This document shows, piece after piece, positions 4,687 to 5,974 of a stretch of 5,974 nucleotides of DNA; positions within the stretch are counted from its first letter, which is position 1, and the number at the start of each line of letters is the position of its first letter. Source of the stretch: Oscillospiraceae bacterium (GTDB taxonomy: Bacteria; Bacillota; Clostridia; Oscillospirales; Ruminococcaceae); NCBI GenBank assembly GCA_017416665.1, contig JAFQBO010000211.1:1-5974 (forward strand), given 5' to 3'. The position numbers and the translations under genes were made by a program. The notes beneath the pieces were generated by a model, which was not told where the DNA came from, ran no database searches, and saw only the letters and a list, made by a program, of their open reading frames with translations.

Positions 4687-5859
4687 ATGAAGAAAACACT
4701 CAAAAAGTTTTTTGCAGGAATTTCAGCTGTTTCTGTTTTAATGTCAGGATTTTTAAATACAGTTACAGCTTCACCAATTGACAATTATATTCCGCTTGAT
4801 GATAAAGGAATGTTTCTGGATGATCATTATTATAAAATGTATTATACAATTTCATCAGCAACAGGAAGAACTTATCTTCGTAAAATGATTCCTATTTTTA
4901 ATAAATTCAGATTTGTTTTAAAAGAAAATGTTAATTACGAAGAAGTAAATGACGAAATTATGGAGATTATTGAAGAATATTATCCCGAAAATGATTCTGA
5001 TGTAACTATAAAAACGAATACATACAATGAAATAACTACATATACAGTTTCTTTTACTTCAAAAATTATACTCAGTTCAGATGATGAACGAATTACAGAA
5101 GCAAAGGAAAAATCAAAAGCCATAATGCAAAAACTCAATAATGAAAATCTTATTTCTGCCTTTTATGATGTGGGTGATATATGGCAGGAGGATCAGTATG
5201 ATTATCATGAATACTTTCCATATTCAGATGATATTGATATAACAGAAATTGAAAAATTCATTGCTGATAATGAATTGAACTGTACTATGCAGACAGGATT
5301 AGACTGGTATAATCCGAATTGTTACTCACTTGTTCCATCCGCCGAAATGGAATTTGATGAATATTTTTCAGTTGCTGTTGATTTGTTTGAAGAATTCAAC
5401 ATAGCCCCTAATTTAATGGACAAAGATCTTTATATTGAAGTGAATGCTGTTGATTCCCTCGAAACTCTCCCAGCTTCAACACCCCCTGCCGAAACAATAC
5501 CAACAGAAACAACGACCACAACAGTTTCAACAACCGTTACAACAGAATTAACCACAGAACCAGCCGAAACTACAACAGTCACAACTCAACCAACAACAAC
5601 CTCATCATCCGAATTAACAACTACCACCACTACAATAACTACAATCACAGCACCACAGCCAACAGAACAGCCAAAAACACTCGGTGATGCCGATGGTGAT
5701 AACGAATTAACTGTCCGTGACTGCTCATTCATTGCACTTACTATCGCACAGGGCAGAAATGACAAGCTTTCAGACTCAGCCGACTTCAACAAAGACGGCG
5801 AAGTAACTGTCCGTGATGCGGCGGCGATTGCGAAAAGTCTTGCTCAGATAACAAATTAA
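4687..5859 (+). CDS. Secreted dockerin-containing protein with an unrecognised N-terminal region
   Basis: 390 residues. Signal peptide: charged MKKTLKKF, hydrophobic core to about 26, probable cleavage after VTA (Ala28). Residues 30-257 are an acidic, Tyr-rich alpha/beta region that I do not recognise; no glycoside hydrolase, protease or carbohydrate-binding motif is seen. Residues 261-331 are a Thr/Pro linker of the Ruminococcus type. Residues 333-388 are a type I dockerin with two calcium loops, DADGDNELTVRD (334-345) and DFNKDGEVTVRD (366-377), each followed by a helix (FIALTIAQ, AAIAKSLAQ). The dockerin should bind a cohesin on a scaffoldin or the cell surface, so the product is exported and probably attached to a cellulosome-like or surface complex. 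It has its own promoter and is not part of the cdaA operon. Base composition changes along the gene: 4921-4980 has 14 G/C in 60, 5761-5820 has 31 in 60. Confidence 0.88.
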   Translation: MKKTLKKFFAGISAVSVLMSGFLNTVTASPIDNYIPLDDKGMFLDDHYYKMYYTISSATGRTYLRKMIPIFNKFRFVLKENVNYEEVNDEIMEIIEEYYPENDSDVTIKTNTYNEITTYTVSFTSKIILSSDDERITEAKEKSKAIMQKLNNENLISAFYDVGDIWQEDQYDYHEYFPYSDDIDITEIEKFIADNELNCTMQTGLDWYNPNCYSLVPSAEMEFDEYFSVAVDLFEEFNIAPNLMDKDLYIEVNAVDSLETLPASTPPAETIPTETTTTTVSTTVTTELTTEPAETTTVTTQPTTTSSSELTTTTTTITTITAPQPTEQPKTLGDADGDNELTVRDCSFIALTIAQGRNDKLSDSADFNKDGEVTVRDAAAIAKSLAQITN

Positions 5860-5868
5860 TAAAATTCA

Positions 5869-5893
5869 AAGCAGTTCTTTCACAGAACTGCTT
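5869..5893 (+). terminator. Hairpin after the dockerin gene, copy of the cdaR terminator stem without T run
   Basis: AAGCAGTTC (5869-5877) pairs with GAACTGCTT (5885-5893). Loop and stem match 4507-4531 except for one base (A instead of G at the loop edge). After the stem the sequence is CAGACTG, with no T tract, so termination would be weak; it may be a mutated terminator, a 3' stabilising hairpin, or part of a dispersed repeat. Confidence 0.5.
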
Positions 5894-5926
5894 CAGACTG
5901 TAGAAAAACCTCAAATTTAATTTTCG

Positions 5927-5974
5927 TGCCGATTAAATCGGCAGGCAAACTTAATTACGACCAAAGTAAGGGGA
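5927..5974 (+). promoter_or_regulatory. Structured leader at the right edge; possible start of a c-di-GMP-I (GEMM) riboswitch, truncated
   Basis: A 7-bp hairpin TGCCGAT/ATCGGCA (5927-5933 with 5937-5943, TAA loop) is followed by GGCAAAC (5944-5950), then by CTTA (5950-5953) that can pair with TAAG (5967-5970), then GGGA at the window end. GEMM-I aptamers have the order GGCAAAC, a stem-loop, then GGACGCAAAGC, so the visible part fits the first half. Against this, the loop here is longer than the usual GNRA and half of the aptamer is missing. No gene lies between 5860 and 5974. Confidence 0.3.

Noticed and set aside
5490..5680. Thr-codon-rich stretch as a DNA tandem repeat
   Set aside because: It encodes the Thr/Pro linker with mixed ACA, ACC, ACT codons and has no regular repeat period.
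1..5974. CRISPR arrays, tRNA or rRNA genes, transposase genes
   Set aside because: No regularly spaced direct repeats, no cloverleaf with TTCGA-type arm, no rRNA-like segment and no transposase motif on either strand; minus-strand ORFs are shadows of the + strand genes.

Overview
The window is a stretch of Gram-positive (Clostridia) chromosome, most likely from Ruminococcus or a close Oscillospiraceae relative. Three things point there: an AT-rich sequence with a consensus sigma-A promoter, a cdaA-cdaR pair, and a secreted protein that ends in a Thr-rich linker and a type I dockerin. All six recognisable genes are on the + strand. No genus can be proven without a database search.

Layout. Bases 1-622 hold the 3' end of ispD and a complete ispF, overlapping by ATGA; these are two enzymes of the MEP isoprenoid pathway. 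A near-consensus promoter inside the end of ispF, followed directly by an inverted repeat that reaches the next start codon, introduces a two-gene unit (683-2057). It encodes a small DUF3343-type protein with a single cysteine and a class V PLP enzyme of the cysteine desulfurase / selenocysteine lyase superfamily. Bases 2058-2303 contain no credible gene. They carry five hairpins lying end to end (2097-2234) and a sixth, terminator-like hairpin; I read this as a mobile palindromic repeat or a structured RNA. Bases 2304-4498 hold the c-di-AMP cyclase cdaA and its membrane-anchored regulator cdaR, joined by a GTGA overlap and closed by a clear rho-independent terminator. The usual third gene, glmM, is not here.

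Bases 4579-5893 form a separate unit: a consensus promoter (TTGACA, 17 bp, TATAAT), a perfect 20-bp inverted repeat over the predicted transcription start, a secreted dockerin protein of unknown catalytic function, and a hairpin that is an almost exact copy of the terminator stem before the gene. The last ~50 bases look structured and may be the 5' part of a c-di-GMP-I (GEMM) riboswitch cut by the window edge.

The genes do not form one pathway. They are a run of short transcription units: isoprenoid synthesis, probable sulfur or selenium transfer, cell-wall and osmotic c-di-AMP signalling, and a cell-surface or cellulosome-related accessory protein. The parts that deserve most attention are non-coding: the hairpin chain at 2097-2234, the two promoters that both run straight into inverted repeats, the duplicated hairpin around the dockerin gene, and the possible riboswitch at the right edge.
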